A stretch of DNA of 64,000 nucleotides from Marinobacter nauticus. GTDB lineage: Bacteria; Pseudomonadota; Gammaproteobacteria; Enterobacterales; Shewanellaceae. The stretch's first letter is position 1, and each line of letters starts with the position of its first letter. The stretch covers positions 248,001 to 312,000 of the forward strand of contig NZ_JAHVJZ010000003.1 of NCBI RefSeq assembly GCF_019801015.1, read 5' to 3'. The translations under genes were made by a program, and so were the position numbers. This document shows, piece after piece, positions 18,538 through 27,674 of this stretch. The notes under the pieces are model-generated. The model did no database searches. It was given only the letters and a program-made list of their open reading frames with translations, and was not told the origin of the DNA.

Positions 18538-20766
18538 CTACAAGGTGCTGTATTTTTCACGCAACCGCTGCCGGATGAACTCAGCCAGGGTGTTGAAAAT
18601 GAAAGTAAATATAAAGAGTACAAAGGCAGTCAGGAACAGCACCCGGTAGTGGGTGCTGTCGATGGCCGATTCCGGCATCTCCACCGCGATGTTGGCGGCC
18701 AGGGTGCGCATGCCCTGGAAGATGTTCCACTCCATCAATGGCGTATTGCCCGTTGCCATCAACACAATCATGGTTTCGCCTACGGCACGGCCAAAGCCCA
18801 TCATGACGGCCGAGAAGATGCCCGGGCTGGCGGTCAGCAACACCACCCGGGTCAGGGTCTGCCACTGAGTAGCGCCCAGCGCCAGTGAGCCGTTCACCAG
18901 ATGACGGGGCACGGAAAACACCGCGTCTTCGGCGATGGAGAAGATGGTGGGGATCACCGCAAAGCCCATCGCCAGCCCCACCACCAGCGCATTGCGCTGG
19001 TCAAAGGTGATGCCGAGGGTGTTGGTGACAAAACCGCGGGCATCACCGCCCATCAGGTAAAGCTCCAGATAGGGACTGGAGGCCATGACCGCCCACCCCA
19101 CCAACAGCAGCAGCGGCACCAGCAGCAGTTCGCGGTAGTCCCCCCAATGGCTGTTCTTGATGCGGTCCGGCAACGCGTGCCAGCCCAGTGCCGCGGCCAG
19201 CATGGTCAGCGGCAACGCCAGCAACAGCAGCAAAATACCCGGCAGATTGGCTTCCACCAACGGCGCCAGCCAGAGCCCGGCCAGGAAGCCCAGAATCACC
19301 GTCGGCAACGCTTCCATGATCTCCACGGTCGGCTTCACAAAGCCGCGCACTTTCGGCGACATAAAGTAAGCGGTGTAGATGGCTCCGGCAATGGCCAGGG
19401 GGACCGCGAACAGCATGGCGTAGAGCGCCGCTTTCAACGTACCAAAGGCCAGCGGCATCAGGCCCAGTTTGGCTTCAAAATCATCGGAGCCGGAAGTGGA
19501 CTGCCAGACGTGCGCCGGCTCCGGGTAGCCCTCATACCACACCTTTTGCCACAGCGCGCTGAACGACACCTCCGGGTGCGGATTATCCACATCGAAGACC
19601 CGGATGGTCTGGCCGGTTTGCAGCACCAGACCGTTGGAGCGTGGGCTGAAGGCCGCATTGTGCAGCGACTCGCCGTCGAAGCGGGTGGAGAGCAATGCCT
19701 TCTGAGAGGTGGTGTAGTACATCGCCATCCCCCCCAGGCTGTCACCAACCGCGAAGGTTTTACGGAAATACTCGGTGCTCAGGGCCGTGACCGGTGCGCC
19801 ATGGTCAAAATCACGGATGCGGGCAAACTGACGCCCCTCCGGGCCATTAACCGTAAACCACTGGCTGATCACGCCATTGTCATTGGCCACCAGCAAAGAG
19901 CTGGCGCCCGCCAGCAGCGCAATGTCGGTGATCTTTGCCCCCGGCTCAGACGCCTCAATGCGCTGCACTTCCGCAGCCGCACCGGCATTCCGAATGTTCC
20001 AGACCGAAATCTGATTGTCGGCAAGCACAAAGAGCTGGCGCTGGTCCGGGGTGATCAGCAACTCATCAATGGAGGCAGAGAGTCGGGGCAGCACCACATC
20101 CTCCCGGACCCAGGTCACCTCGTCAGTCAGAAAATCCACTTCGGCAGCCAGCCGGGTCAGGGTCATCCGGGCGTCATCTTCCCCGGCCCAGACAAAGGTG
20201 GTGGCTTCTTCATTGCGCTCAAACGCCAGCGCCGTGATCGCCTCATTGTCGGGGTCCAGATCGATCAGGGCCTCCCCCAGGGGGTATTTCAGCCCCGGCA
20301 CAATGGTGCGGATGTCGTTGGGGTAACTGATGTCGAACTGCGCCATGGCAACCAGAACCTGGCCATTGTCCAGACCCAGCGCTGCGGTCGCCGATGCCGG
20401 TTGAGACAGAGCGTCACTGGTGACGACATGCCCTTCAGGCACCCCAAGAGCGATACGTTGAGGCGCCTCTCCTTCCAGAGAGTAAAACTCCGCCTCACCA
20501 TCGGTGCTGAAGCGGTAGGCCCAGGTATTGGCCTCATCCAGCCCCAGCTTGATGGTTTCACCACCGCCCATCGGCGCCATCTCGGCACGGGCTTCGATGC
20601 TGGCGCCCCGGAAGGTGGGCGCGACAACGTACAGCAGGTAAACGAAAATCAGGATGAGCGCCACCAGGACCATGATGCCGCCGGCGGTAATGCCCAGTTC
20701 GGCTATCTTGTCTTTCATACGGCGGCGATGACTGCCTTTAAACCGCTCTGAACTTGCGACTTCCAT
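18538..20766 (-). CDS. pstC: Phosphate ABC transporter permease PstC, extended form
   Basis: 742 residues, more than twice the E. coli length (319). After TM1 (about residues 24-46) comes a periplasmic insert of about 390 residues rich in beta-strand patterns such as LFVLADNQISVWNIRNAG and SLLVANDNGVISQWF, which look like WD40/beta-propeller blades. The permease proper begins near residue 435 (FGTLKAALYAMLFAVPLAIAG) and includes ALGATQWQTLTRVVLLTASPGI. First gene of pstCAB-phoU. A Pho box lies 64 bp upstream of the ATG. Confidence 0.93.
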   Translation of the reverse strand: MEVASSERFKGSHRRRMKDKIAELGITAGGIMVLVALILIFVYLLYVVAPTFRGASIEARAEMAPMGGGETIKLGLDEANTWAYRFSTDGEAEFYSLEGEAPQRIALGVPEGHVVTSDALSQPASATAALGLDNGQVLVAMAQFDISYPNDIRTIVPGLKYPLGEALIDLDPDNEAITALAFERNEEATTFVWAGEDDARMTLTRLAAEVDFLTDEVTWVREDVVLPRLSASIDELLITPDQRQLFVLADNQISVWNIRNAGAAAEVQRIEASEPGAKITDIALLAGASSLLVANDNGVISQWFTVNGPEGRQFARIRDFDHGAPVTALSTEYFRKTFAVGDSLGGMAMYYTTSQKALLSTRFDGESLHNAAFSPRSNGLVLQTGQTIRVFDVDNPHPEVSFSALWQKVWYEGYPEPAHVWQSTSGSDDFEAKLGLMPLAFGTLKAALYAMLFAVPLAIAGAIYTAYFMSPKVRGFVKPTVEIMEALPTVILGFLAGLWLAPLVEANLPGILLLLLALPLTMLAAALGWHALPDRIKNSHWGDYRELLLVPLLLLVGWAVMASSPYLELYLMGGDARGFVTNTLGITFDQRNALVVGLAMGFAVIPTIFSIAEDAVFSVPRHLVNGSLALGATQWQTLTRVVLLTASPGIFSAVMMGFGRAVGETMIVLMATGNTPLMEWNIFQGMRTLAANIAVEMPESAIDSTHYRVLFLTAFVLFIFTFIFNTLAEFIRQRLREKYSTL

Positions 20767-20829
20767 CCCTTTCCTTTTTGACCTGCTGCACGGCCCGTTA
20801 CTAACGAAACCGGATTATATTTCGTTTAT

Positions 20830-20847
20830 ATGACAGTCAGGTGACAC
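20830..20847 (-). promoter_or_regulatory. Pho box upstream of pstC
   Basis: Read on the minus strand: GTGTCAC-CTGA-CTGTCAT, two PhoB half-sites (consensus CTGTCAT) with the standard 4-bp spacer. It lies 64 bp upstream of pstC. A further GTCAC on its 5' side may be an additional weak half-site. Confidence 0.85.
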
Positions 20848-20959
20848 TCGCAGGTGACTTGACCGGGATCACGGTCGCGCAGAATAGCAAAGGTAAGCTA
20901 TAGATATCACTGGAAAACCACCTGTTGTTGGTTCAGGGGAGCACACCAAAAAGCGGCGT

Positions 20960-20978
20960 CTGTCATCCCGACTGATGA
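20960..20978 (+). promoter_or_regulatory. Possible weak Pho box upstream of ppk
   Basis: CTGTCAT-CCCGA-CTGATGA has one perfect half-site and one degenerate half-site, but the spacer is 5 bp instead of 4. It is about 98 bp upstream of the ppk ATG. PhoB control of ppk is common, but this site alone is weak evidence. Confidence 0.3.
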
Positions 20979-21076
20979 TAAATTGGGCATTATCACGGCG
21001 GGATTTCATCAACATGACATCTGGATGAACCAGACTGCCGCGACACACACTACCTAAAGGGACATTCAGGGGCGCT

Positions 21077-23158
21077 ATGTCGGCACAAATCACCTTTCCC
21101 TACCTGGAAAAAGAGCTCAGCTGGCTCTCATTCAACGAGCGGGTACTTCAGGAAGCGGCCGATCCGGAGAATCCGGTCATCGAGCGTGTCCGCTTCCTGG
21201 GGATTTTCTCCAATAACCAGGACGAGTTTTTCCGGGTGCGGGTTGCCGACCTCCGGCGTCGTATCCTGATCGCCGAAGCCAAGGGTGGTGGTCAATCCGC
21301 GCGTACCCTGCTGGCCGAAATCAACGCCAAAGTGATGAGCCTGCAGACCCAGTTTGATGACATCTACCGGCAACTGCTGATCGATCTCGCCCGCCGCAAC
21401 ATCTTCCTGGTGAATGAAACCCAGCTCAGCGACGCCCAGGGCAAATGGCTGAAACGCCACTTCCGGGACAAAATCCGTCGTCACATCATCCCGATCCTGC
21501 TGACCAAAGACACCGATCTGGATATGTGCCTGGAAGATGGCATCACCTACCTGACCACCGAAATCCGCCAGGGTGACAAGGTGCGTTACGCCTTTATCCC
21601 GGTGCCTTCCGGCAAACTGCCGCGCTTTGTGCAGTTGCCCTCGGAAGGCAGTAAGGCCAAGAAGACCCTGATCCTGCTGGACAACATCATCCGCCACTGC
21701 CTCAATGAGCTGTTTGACGGCATCCTCGAGTACGACACCCTGCGCTGCTACTCGATGAAACTGACCCGCGACGCCGAATATGACCTCTCAGACGAGATCG
21801 AGCTGAGCCTGCTGGAAAAGATGTCCTCAGGCCTGAAGCAGCGGCTGACCGCCGAGCCGGTGCGGCTGGTGCACGACCGCGAGATGCCGGAAGCGATGCT
21901 GGAGGTGCTCCGCGAAGCGCTGGGTGTGGCCAGCTATGACTCGGTGACGCCCGGTGGCCGCTACCACAACTTCCGCGATTTTATGTCCTTCCCCAATCCG
22001 GGCCGGAAGTACCTTGAGAACAAAAAGCTGCCGGCGTTGTCCAGCCGCCAGTTTACCGACTACACCACCGGTTTCGACGCCATCAGCGCCGGCGATGTGC
22101 TGCTCTATTACCCCTATCACAAGTTCAGTCATCTGACGGAGTGGTTGCGCCAGGCCGCGTACGATCCCGCGGTCAAGGTCATTAAGATCAACATCTACCG
22201 GGTGGCCTCCAACTCCCAGGTGATCAATACCCTCACTGACGCGGTGAAAAACGGCAAAGACGTCACCGTGGTGGTTGAGCTGCGCGCCCGTTTTGATGAG
22301 GAGAACAACATCGAGTGGGCGCGCCATCTGACCGACGCCGGCGTTAAGGTGAACTTCGGCATCCCGTCCCTGAAGATCCACTCCAAGCTCTGCCTGATCA
22401 GCCGGGTCGAGCAGGGCGAAATGGTGCACTACGCCCACATCGGCACCGGCAACTTCCACGAGAAGACCGCCAAGATCTACACCGATTTCGCGCTCTTCAC
22501 CCGTAACCCTGAGCTCACCCGCGAGGTGGATGCGGTGTTTGATTTTATTGAGCACCCCTACCGCCGCTCCAAGTTCCAGCACCTGCTGGTGTCGCCGGTG
22601 GACGCTCGCCGCAAGCTGTACAGCATGATCGACCGGGAGATCCAGAACCGCCTCGCCGGCCAGCCCGCCGGTATCACCCTCAAGGTCAACAACCTGGTGG
22701 ACACCGGGCTGGTGAAGCGCCTGTATGACGCGTCCCGGAATGGCGTCCGGGTGCAATTGATCATTCGCGGCATGTGCTCGCTGCTGCCTGGCGTCCCGGG
22801 CATGTCCGACAACATCCGCGCCATCTCCGTCATAGATCGGTTCCTGGAGCACCCCAGGGTGATGGTGTTTGAGAACAGCGGCGATCCCAGGGTATTTATT
22901 ACCAGTGCCGACTGGATGGGCCGCAATATCGACAACCGCATTGAGGTGGGCTGTCCGGTTTACGACCCGCGACTGAAAAGACAGATCCTCGATATCCTGG
23001 CGATTCAGTGGCAGGACACCACCAAAGCACGGGTGATCAACCGGATGCAGGACAACGACTACGTTGCCCGCGGCAATCGCAAAAAGGTGCGCAGTCAAAT
23101 CGCCATCTACGATTACCTGGTGGAAGTGGAGCAGACACCTTTGGCACAATGCCGCTAA
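21077..23158 (+). CDS. ppk: Polyphosphate kinase 1
   Basis: 693 residues (E. coli 688). Polymerises the ATP gamma-phosphate into polyphosphate at the membrane. The N terminus LEKELSWLSFNERVLQEA, the catalytic-domain segment IPSLKIHSKLCLISR with its autophosphorylated His, and IGTGNFHEKTAKIYTDFALFT are family hallmarks. The start codon is preceded by a long untranslated stretch shared with pstC. ppx follows after 19 bp, so ppk-ppx is an operon. The location within the Pho cluster links polyphosphate storage to phosphate supply. Confidence 0.97.
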   Translation: MSAQITFPYLEKELSWLSFNERVLQEAADPENPVIERVRFLGIFSNNQDEFFRVRVADLRRRILIAEAKGGGQSARTLLAEINAKVMSLQTQFDDIYRQLLIDLARRNIFLVNETQLSDAQGKWLKRHFRDKIRRHIIPILLTKDTDLDMCLEDGITYLTTEIRQGDKVRYAFIPVPSGKLPRFVQLPSEGSKAKKTLILLDNIIRHCLNELFDGILEYDTLRCYSMKLTRDAEYDLSDEIELSLLEKMSSGLKQRLTAEPVRLVHDREMPEAMLEVLREALGVASYDSVTPGGRYHNFRDFMSFPNPGRKYLENKKLPALSSRQFTDYTTGFDAISAGDVLLYYPYHKFSHLTEWLRQAAYDPAVKVIKINIYRVASNSQVINTLTDAVKNGKDVTVVVELRARFDEENNIEWARHLTDAGVKVNFGIPSLKIHSKLCLISRVEQGEMVHYAHIGTGNFHEKTAKIYTDFALFTRNPELTREVDAVFDFIEHPYRRSKFQHLLVSPVDARRKLYSMIDREIQNRLAGQPAGITLKVNNLVDTGLVKRLYDASRNGVRVQLIIRGMCSLLPGVPGMSDNIRAISVIDRFLEHPRVMVFENSGDPRVFITSADWMGRNIDNRIEVGCPVYDPRLKRQILDILAIQWQDTTKARVINRMQDNDYVARGNRKKVRSQIAIYDYLVEVEQTPLAQCR

Positions 23159-23177
23159 GTCACTGATCGGTAAAGCT

Positions 23178-24683
23178 ATGCCAAATAAACACCGTCCGGC
23201 CCAGGTTGGCGATACCATTGCTGCCATCGATATGGGGTCAAACAGCTTTCATCTGGCGATCGCCCGGGTGATGGAAAACAACGTGCAGATCCTGCACCGG
23301 GTTAAGCAGCGGGTCTCGCTGGCGGAAGGGATGGACGACCGGGGCAACCTGGCCGATGCCGCCATGGAGCGGGGCTGGGCTTGTCTGGCCCAGTTTGCAC
23401 AGCGGCTGCAGGAGAGCCGCATCAGTGACCTGCGCCTGGTGGCCACCTACGCCCTGCGTCAGGCGCCGAACCGCCAGCCCTTTCTCGAACACGCCCGCAC
23501 CATCATCAACGCCCCCATCGAAGTGATTCCCGGCCGGGAAGAGGCGCGGCTGATCTTCCACGGTGTCAGCCACGCCGAAGAGCTGGACGTTCCGACGCTG
23601 GTGATCGACATCGGTGGCGGCAGCACCGAGCTGATCATCGGTCAGGATGGTGAGCCCTTCCAGCTGGAAAGCCTCAATATGGGGTGCGTCAGTTTTCACG
23701 ACCGCTTTTTCCACGACGGAAAACTCAGCCAGAAACGCTTTGAAAAGGCGATAGTCGCCGCCCAACAGCAACTGGAACCGTTGCTGGAGCGCTATCAGCA
23801 ACAGGGCTGGCAAGCGGCGCTGGGCACCTCTGGCACCAACAAGGCGCTGACCCAGGTATGCGCCTCCGAGTTTGACAAAACCCTCATCACCCGAAAGTCC
23901 CTGGAAAAGTTACTGCTCAAACTGGTGGAGGCGGGCCACATCGACAAGATGGGCATGGATTACCTGTCGGATACCCGACGACCGGTTCTGCCGGCCGGGC
24001 TTGCCGTGCTGCTGGGGTGTTTCCGGGCTCTGGAGATCGATGAGATGGGTTTCTGCGATGCGGCCCTGCGGGAAGGCGTGATCTTCGAGATGGCCAACCG
24101 GGCGCCTCAGGCCTCCGTTTGCCAGGACACCGTCGAAGCGATGCAGCGGCTTTACCATGTGGATACCCGCCACGCCCGGCGTGTCGCCGAAACCGCCTGC
24201 CACCTGTACCGTGCTCAACCTGGGTACGACGAAGAGCTGGAAGAGCTGCTGTTCTGGGGTGGCCAGCTGCACGAAGTGGGCCTGGCACTGAACTCAAAAG
24301 GGGTACAGCGCCACTCCGGCTACATCCTGGCAAACAGCAATATGGCGGGATTTCATCTGGAGCAGCAACAGCTGCTGGCGTTCCTCGGCCGGTGGCATCG
24401 CAAGCGCCTGGATGAGTGTGAGCCGCCCTCACTGCAACTGGCCCGAAACAGCCAGCTTCAGGCCCTGTTGGTCAGCCTGAGACTGGCGGTCATCTGGCAC
24501 CTGGGCCGACGTCATCATGTCGACCTGCCCTCGGTAAGCTGGGAGAAAAAAGGGCTGGAACTGACGCTGCCGCAGGCACTGAGTGACGACGCCCTGCTGA
24601 CCGCCGATCTGGAGCAGGAAACCGAGCACCTGAAAACGGCAGGTTGGGCCCTGAAGCTGATCCCCGGAGAAGCACCAGCCTGA
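23178..24683 (+). CDS. ppx: Exopolyphosphatase
   Basis: 501 residues (E. coli PPX 513). Removes terminal phosphates from polyphosphate, opposing PPK1; may also hydrolyse pppGpp. The ASKHA ATP-fold motifs IDMGSNSFHLAIARV and VIDIGGGSTELIIG are present, and a C-terminal HD-like domain includes FWGGQLHEVGLAL. The frame is open further upstream inside ppk, but the ATG at 23178 gives the family's MPNKHRPA..-type N terminus. Downstream partner of ppk. Confidence 0.95.
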   Translation: MPNKHRPAQVGDTIAAIDMGSNSFHLAIARVMENNVQILHRVKQRVSLAEGMDDRGNLADAAMERGWACLAQFAQRLQESRISDLRLVATYALRQAPNRQPFLEHARTIINAPIEVIPGREEARLIFHGVSHAEELDVPTLVIDIGGGSTELIIGQDGEPFQLESLNMGCVSFHDRFFHDGKLSQKRFEKAIVAAQQQLEPLLERYQQQGWQAALGTSGTNKALTQVCASEFDKTLITRKSLEKLLLKLVEAGHIDKMGMDYLSDTRRPVLPAGLAVLLGCFRALEIDEMGFCDAALREGVIFEMANRAPQASVCQDTVEAMQRLYHVDTRHARRVAETACHLYRAQPGYDEELEELLFWGGQLHEVGLALNSKGVQRHSGYILANSNMAGFHLEQQQLLAFLGRWHRKRLDECEPPSLQLARNSQLQALLVSLRLAVIWHLGRRHHVDLPSVSWEKKGLELTLPQALSDDALLTADLEQETEHLKTAGWALKLIPGEAPA

Positions 24684-24698
24684 GGCCCACGTGTCCGG

Positions 24699-25157
24699 TT
24701 ACGCCGATACGCCCGCCATGGCCAGAATGGTGTGCCATTCCGACTCGCTGACCGGCTGTATGCTCAGCCGGCTTCGTTTCACCAACACCATCTCCGTCAG
24801 TTCCGGATTGGCCTTGATGGCCGCCAGGCTGACCAGCGGCAGATGCCGTTCATAATCCACATCCACCATGATCCAGCGCGGATTGGCCGGGTCGGATTTC
24901 GGATCGTAATAGGGGCTCTCAGGGTCAAACTGAAAGTGGTCGGTATAGGCCTCGCGGGACACCGTGGCCACGCCAGCCACCCCCACATGCTTGCAGGAGG
25001 AGTGGTAGATAAACACCTTATCGCCCCCCTTGACCTCATCCCGCATCAGGTTGCGGGCCTGATAGTTGCGTACCCCTTCCCAGCAACTGGTGCCTAGGGT
25101 TTTCAGAGTATCAATGGAGAAGGTGTCCGGTTCGGTTTTAAACAGCCAGTAAGCCAT
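24699..25157 (-). CDS. EVE-domain protein (thymocyte nuclear protein 1 family)
   Basis: 152 residues making up a single EVE domain. The start MAYWLFKTEPDTFSID, WEGVRNYQARNLMRD, and GDKVFIYHSSCKHVGVAGVATV are diagnostic. EVE folds are related to PUA and YTH and are thought to bind modified bases in DNA or RNA; the cellular role in bacteria is unclear. The frame starts four residues earlier at an ATG at 25169; I prefer 25157 by family alignment. It converges on ppx and is read toward it from the pstS side. Confidence 0.88.
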   Translation of the reverse strand: MAYWLFKTEPDTFSIDTLKTLGTSCWEGVRNYQARNLMRDEVKGGDKVFIYHSSCKHVGVAGVATVSREAYTDHFQFDPESPYYDPKSDPANPRWIMVDVDYERHLPLVSLAAIKANPELTEMVLVKRSRLSIQPVSESEWHTILAMAGVSA

Positions 25158-25214
25158 ATCAACAGCCATCTTTCACAGTCAGGACGTCAGTGTAAGCCAT
25201 TGTCGCTGTGCAAC

Positions 25215-25242
25215 AAAAAACGCTCTGCAATGCAGGGCGTTT
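25215..25242 (-). terminator. Rho-independent terminator of pstS
   Basis: Stem AAACGCTCTGCA / TGCAGGGCGTTT (12 bp with one T-G mismatch) with a minus-strand T-run (A-run 25215-25220). It begins 16 bp after the pstS stop codon. Confidence 0.85.
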
Positions 25243-25257
25243 ACGCTGGCCGTCAAC

Positions 25258-26229
25258 TCAGAGCTGAATACCAAGGCGCTCGAGGTCCCTGGCAATCACC
25301 GCACGTGGCAGCGGCACATAACCGTCCTTATCCACGATCTGCTGGCCCTCTTTCGACAGCATAAACTTGATGAACTCCGCCACCATCGGGTCCAGCGGAC
25401 GATTGGGGTGCTTGTTCACGTAAACGTAGAGATAGCGGCTCAGCGGGTATTGGCCATTGGCAGCGTTGGCGGCCGTCGCTTCCACAAACTCATTGCCTGA
25501 CTTGCCCAGCGGCACCGCCCGCACACCCGCCGTTTGGTAACCAATACCGGAGTAACCGATGGCGTTCAGAGAGGTGGAAACCGACTGCACCACGGAAGCG
25601 GAGCCGGGCTGCTCATTGACGTTCGGCTTGAAGTCGCCTTTGCACAGCGCTTTTTTCTTAAAGTAGCCATAGGTACCGGACACCGAGTTACGACCGTACA
25701 GCTGAATGTCACGGCTGCTCCAGGAGCCGCTGAGGCCGAGATCGCCCCAACGTCGTACCGCGTCCCCCCCGCACTTCAGCGTCGAGGAGAACACCCCGTC
25801 CACCTGTTCAATGGTCAGCCCTTCAATGGGGTTGTCCTTATGGACAAAGACCGCCAGAGCATCGATCGCCACCCGAATGGCGGTCGGCTTATAACCAAAG
25901 CGCTTAACGAAGGCTTCCTCTTCATTCGGCTTCATCTTTCGGCTCATGGGGCCAAACTGGGAAGTGCCTTCGGTCAGCGCCGGTGGCGCAGTGGAGGACC
26001 CCGCCGCCTGGATCTGGGGATTGATGTTGGGGTACTGCTTACGAAACTCTTCCGCCCAGAGGGTCATCATATTGGCCAGCGTGTCAGACCCCACGGAAGA
26101 GAGGTTACCGGACACACCGCTGGTTTTTTGATATTCAGGCAGCGTTGGGTCAATCGCGGCTGAGGCAGACGCGCTGAACACACTGGCAACCATCAGGCTC
26201 AGGCCACCAATAAGGGGTTTGATGTTCAT
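25258..26229 (-). CDS. pstS: Periplasmic phosphate-binding protein PstS
   Basis: 323 residues. Signal peptide about residues 1-24 (SVFSASASA). The phosphate-binding segments [23 protein letters not shown] and GPMSRKMK are clear, as is [16 protein letters not shown]. It delivers phosphate to PstCA in the inner membrane. It is not adjacent to pstCAB: ppk, ppx and an EVE gene lie between. It has its own promoter with a three-unit Pho box and its own terminator, consistent with high monocistronic expression under phosphate starvation. Confidence 0.97.
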   Translation of the reverse strand: MNIKPLIGGLSLMVASVFSASASAAIDPTLPEYQKTSGVSGNLSSVGSDTLANMMTLWAEEFRKQYPNINPQIQAAGSSTAPPALTEGTSQFGPMSRKMKPNEEEAFVKRFGYKPTAIRVAIDALAVFVHKDNPIEGLTIEQVDGVFSSTLKCGGDAVRRWGDLGLSGSWSSRDIQLYGRNSVSGTYGYFKKKALCKGDFKPNVNEQPGSASVVQSVSTSLNAIGYSGIGYQTAGVRAVPLGKSGNEFVEATAANAANGQYPLSRYLYVYVNKHPNRPLDPMVAEFIKFMLSKEGQQIVDKDGYVPLPRAVIARDLERLGIQL

Positions 26230-26280
26230 GGGTAACTCCAGGTTATTCCAGGGTCTGGTCGGAATTTACTCAGGCAGTAT

Positions 26281-26309
26281 TGTCAGCTCAGATGACAGAA
26301 AGGTGACAC
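26281..26309 (-). promoter_or_regulatory. Three-unit Pho box upstream of pstS
   Basis: On the minus strand three direct 7-mers in 11-bp register: GTGTCAC-CTTT-CTGTCAT-CTGA-GCTGACA. The first two closely fit the PhoB consensus and the third is weaker. It lies 52 bp upstream of the pstS ATG, where it can replace a -35 element. An AATACT sequence just downstream could be the -10. Confidence 0.9.
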
Positions 26310-26338
26310 TTTCGTGTCGGCCCGATGATCCCCCGCCA

Positions 26339-27640
26339 TTATCCGGCCTTCTGCGCCACCAGTGAGGCCGGCAACTCAAAAGCAAACACGCTGCCCTGAC
26401 CGACGACCGAACTGATCTCCAACTGGCTGTTATGGTGGTTAAGGGCGTGTTTTACGATGGCCAATCCCAGGCCGCTGCCGCCGGTATCCCGGGAGCGGGC
26501 CTTATCAACCCGGTAAAAACGTTCCGTCAGGCGGGGCAAATGCTCCGGCGCGATGCCCTCGCCCTGATCACGGACTTCGAACCGGGCCCGGTCGCCGCGG
26601 CGCAGCCAGCTCACCCGGATTTCACCGCCCGCTGGGGTATAGCGGATGGCATTCTGAACCAGATTGGCGCAAGCGCTGTGCAGCTGCATCTCATCGCCGA
26701 ACACCCGCAGTTCCGGATCAATCTCGAACACCAGTTTGTGGCTGCCGGCGGCCAGGGCCGCGCCCTCCTGCTGGATGGTGCTCATCAGTGCCGGCACATC
26801 CAGCGCATGTTCAAGGTCCAGATCGGTGGCGGATTCGATGCGGGACAGAGTCAGCAGTCGGTCGATGAGGGTTTTCATCCGCAGGGACTGCTCCTCCATC
26901 GCTTTAAACTGGCGCCCCTGCATCGACTCGGTGTCACAGGTCATCTGCATCATCTCGACGTAGCCCTGAAGCACCGTAAGCGGGGTTTTCAGTTCATGGG
27001 AAACGTTGGCCACAAAGTCCCGGCGCATCTGTTCCAGCTGACGCAGCCGGGTCACATCACGGGCAATCAACAGACGTTGGCTGTCGCCGTAAGCCATCAC
27101 CCGGATCTCCAGCAGCCAGCTGTCATTCACCGGCGAAACCAGCTCCAGCGGCTCGGAGAAACGGCGCTTATTCCAGTATTTTACAAAGCGGGGATGGCGC
27201 AGCAGGTTATGAATTCGGTTGCCCGAATCCTGTGGCCACCGAATGCCGAGCAGATGTTCCGCTAACTGATTACTCCACAGGATCTGCCCTTCCGGGCCCA
27301 GCACCATAGCCGCATCAGGCAGCGCCTCCGCCCCTTCACGGAAGCGGGAAAGCAATCGGGCCAGCTGCGCACGCCGGCGTCGGTTCTTACCCTGAAGACG
27401 GTAGATGCCGTTAAAAATGGGCTCCCAACTGCCACTGCCGTGGGGTGGAGTCAGGCGTCGATCATGCCAGAGCCAGTTGGCCAGCTTATTGAGGTGTCGA
27501 TAGTGCCAGAACAGCAGCAGCCATGAGCCGATCAACAGAGAAAGGGCCAGCTGGTCAACCAGCAGGCCCAATATGGCCCAGGGGACCATCCACAACACCA
27601 GCTTCAGCAACAAGCGGTAGCCGGAGTACGACTCAAACAT
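26339..27640 (-). CDS. phoR: Phosphate regulon sensor kinase PhoR
   Basis: 433 residues (E. coli 431). Two short N-terminal membrane helices without a large periplasmic domain, then a PAS domain (about residues 95-195; MVLGPEGQILWSNQLAEHLLGIRWP), the H-box (FVANVSHELKTPLTVLQGYVEMM), N-box (HSACANLVQNAIRYTP) and G-boxes (DQGEGIAPEHL; GGSGLGLAIVKHAL). GSWEPIFNGIYRLQGKNRRRR near the membrane is PhoR-specific. Lies 34 bp after phoB on the same transcript. Responds to PstSCAB/PhoU. Confidence 0.97.
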   Translation of the reverse strand: MFESYSGYRLLLKLVLWMVPWAILGLLVDQLALSLLIGSWLLLFWHYRHLNKLANWLWHDRRLTPPHGSGSWEPIFNGIYRLQGKNRRRRAQLARLLSRFREGAEALPDAAMVLGPEGQILWSNQLAEHLLGIRWPQDSGNRIHNLLRHPRFVKYWNKRRFSEPLELVSPVNDSWLLEIRVMAYGDSQRLLIARDVTRLRQLEQMRRDFVANVSHELKTPLTVLQGYVEMMQMTCDTESMQGRQFKAMEEQSLRMKTLIDRLLTLSRIESATDLDLEHALDVPALMSTIQQEGAALAAGSHKLVFEIDPELRVFGDEMQLHSACANLVQNAIRYTPAGGEIRVSWLRRGDRARFEVRDQGEGIAPEHLPRLTERFYRVDKARSRDTGGSGLGLAIVKHALNHHNSQLEISSVVGQGSVFAFELPASLVAQKAG

Positions 27641-27674
27641 GCTTTACGTCCAAGTGCACGTGCCCAAAAGGAGG

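Larger units (their letters stand above)
20767..21076. other. Divergent promoter region between pstC and ppk
   Basis: 310 bp without a gene. It carries a clear minus-strand Pho box for pstC and a weaker plus-strand Pho-like sequence nearer ppk. Both operons could respond to PhoB from this region. Confidence 0.8.

Noticed and set aside
18901-20751. A 616-codon plus-strand open frame antisense to pstC
   Set aside because: Shadow of pstC; biased His/Arg/Gln composition and no ribosome-binding site or recognisable domain.
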